Part shown: in pieces, positions 31,682 through 31,939 of the stretch | Layout of the letters: each line of letters begins with the position of its first letter | How positions within the stretch are numbered: position 1 is the stretch's first letter | Assembly: GCA_964429355.1 (NCBI GenBank) | Contig: CAYSCH010000065.1 | Span: 1-31,939 of the forward strand | Source: JAAYAY01 sp964429355 | GTDB taxonomy: Bacteria; Planctomycetota; Planctomycetia; Pirellulales; Thermoguttaceae | DNA length: 31,939 nt | Reading direction: 5' to 3' | The notes under the pieces: generated by a model | Told to the model about the DNA's origin: nothing | The model's database searches: none | Seen by the model: the letters and a program-made list of their open reading frames with translations, nothing else | Made by a program: the position numbers and the translations under genes

Positions 31682-31939
31682 TGTCGGTCCTCGTCTCGGA
31701 AAGCTCGGTAGACTTCGTGGCTTCGCCAGCGGCGATCTTTGTCGAGGCGATTCTACACGGGACTATCCCGAACCACCCCTCGCATGGGTGATTCTCGCAG
31801 TTGTTCCGCTCATAGGCAAGAAGCTCCGGGAAGATCTTGGTGACCGGCAAATCGCAAGTATTCGCTCCGGGACGCCCCAGGCTCGGGTTTCATCTTCTCG
31901 GTGTGGCGATTTGTTTTTCCTAATTCCACATCGGAGATT
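31682..31939. other. Window end, no supported gene
   Basis: 258 bases upstream of the last gene. A minus-strand frame starting at 31850 overlaps the next gene out of frame and has no family-like sequence, so I do not call it. This part should contain the promoter of 30284-31681. Confidence 0.4.

Noticed and set aside
31455..31850. Minus-strand 131-residue frame at the window end
   Set aside because: It overlaps the start of 30284-31681 out of frame and has no recognisable family or good SD.

Overview
The window looks like chromosome plus integrated mobile DNA of a planctomycete, most likely from the Gemmataceae. This is inferred from high GC, an ECF sigma factor translationally coupled to a Ser/Thr kinase, and a cluster of GYF_2, WG-repeat and MORN-repeat proteins. 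No rRNA, tRNA or CRISPR array was seen, so the taxonomy stays tentative.

Layout. (1) 89-1735 (+) encodes a large serine recombinase; 2006-2656 (+) encodes a chimeric small protein with an internal lipobox. (2) 4991-2704 (-) is an ECF sigma factor / Ser-Thr kinase pair. (3) 5608-13218 (+) holds five consecutive genes whose products all begin with a GYF_2 domain. Four have a single clear transmembrane helix and one has several hydrophobic helices; each carries a different C-terminal module (OB-fold-like, WG repeats, extra GYF_2 copies plus helices, a jelly-roll-like domain, MORN repeats). (4) 23221-13512 (-) is a long co-directional array: a RuvB-like ATPase, an AlpA/excisionase-type HTH protein and a tyrosine recombinase, followed by 14 mostly small, mostly unknown genes with short spacers. 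(5) 23457-31681 (-) is further accessory DNA: an HNH nuclease, two overlapping hypotheticals, a replication-initiator-like two-winged-helix protein with a structured ~660-bp noncoding region upstream, a two-module DNA methyltransferase, a wHTH/ParB-like protein with a clear terminator, and a 465-residue hypothetical.

Most notable observation. The 7-mer GGTGTCC on the + strand (GGACACC on the coding strand of the array) occurs 39 times between 13393 and 23276. By eye only one copy there is in the opposite orientation, and only two copies in either orientation lie in the remaining ~22 kb. About half sit in spacers, often directly abutting the stop codon of the upstream gene and often extended to GGACACCGG; the rest lie inside genes in different reading frames. 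Each of the last 16 stop codons of the array is followed by a copy. A near-identical pair of 21-bp dyads (19/21) in inverted relative orientation lies near the two ends of the same interval. I read this as a mobile gene array with its own dense, polar DNA or RNA signal whose function cannot be read from sequence alone. Possible roles are a Chi-like or other recombination signal, a binding site for an element-encoded protein, a cassette boundary comparable to the start-associated sequences of some mycobacteriophages, or an RNA/translation signal.

How the parts may fit: the serine recombinase, tyrosine recombinase, excisionase-like HTH and RuvB-like ATPase would handle integration and recombination; the Rep-like protein, ParB-like protein and structured noncoding region suggest plasmid or ICE maintenance; the methyltransferase and HNH protein are typical cargo. 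The GYF cluster and the sigma/kinase pair look like host signalling or envelope genes.
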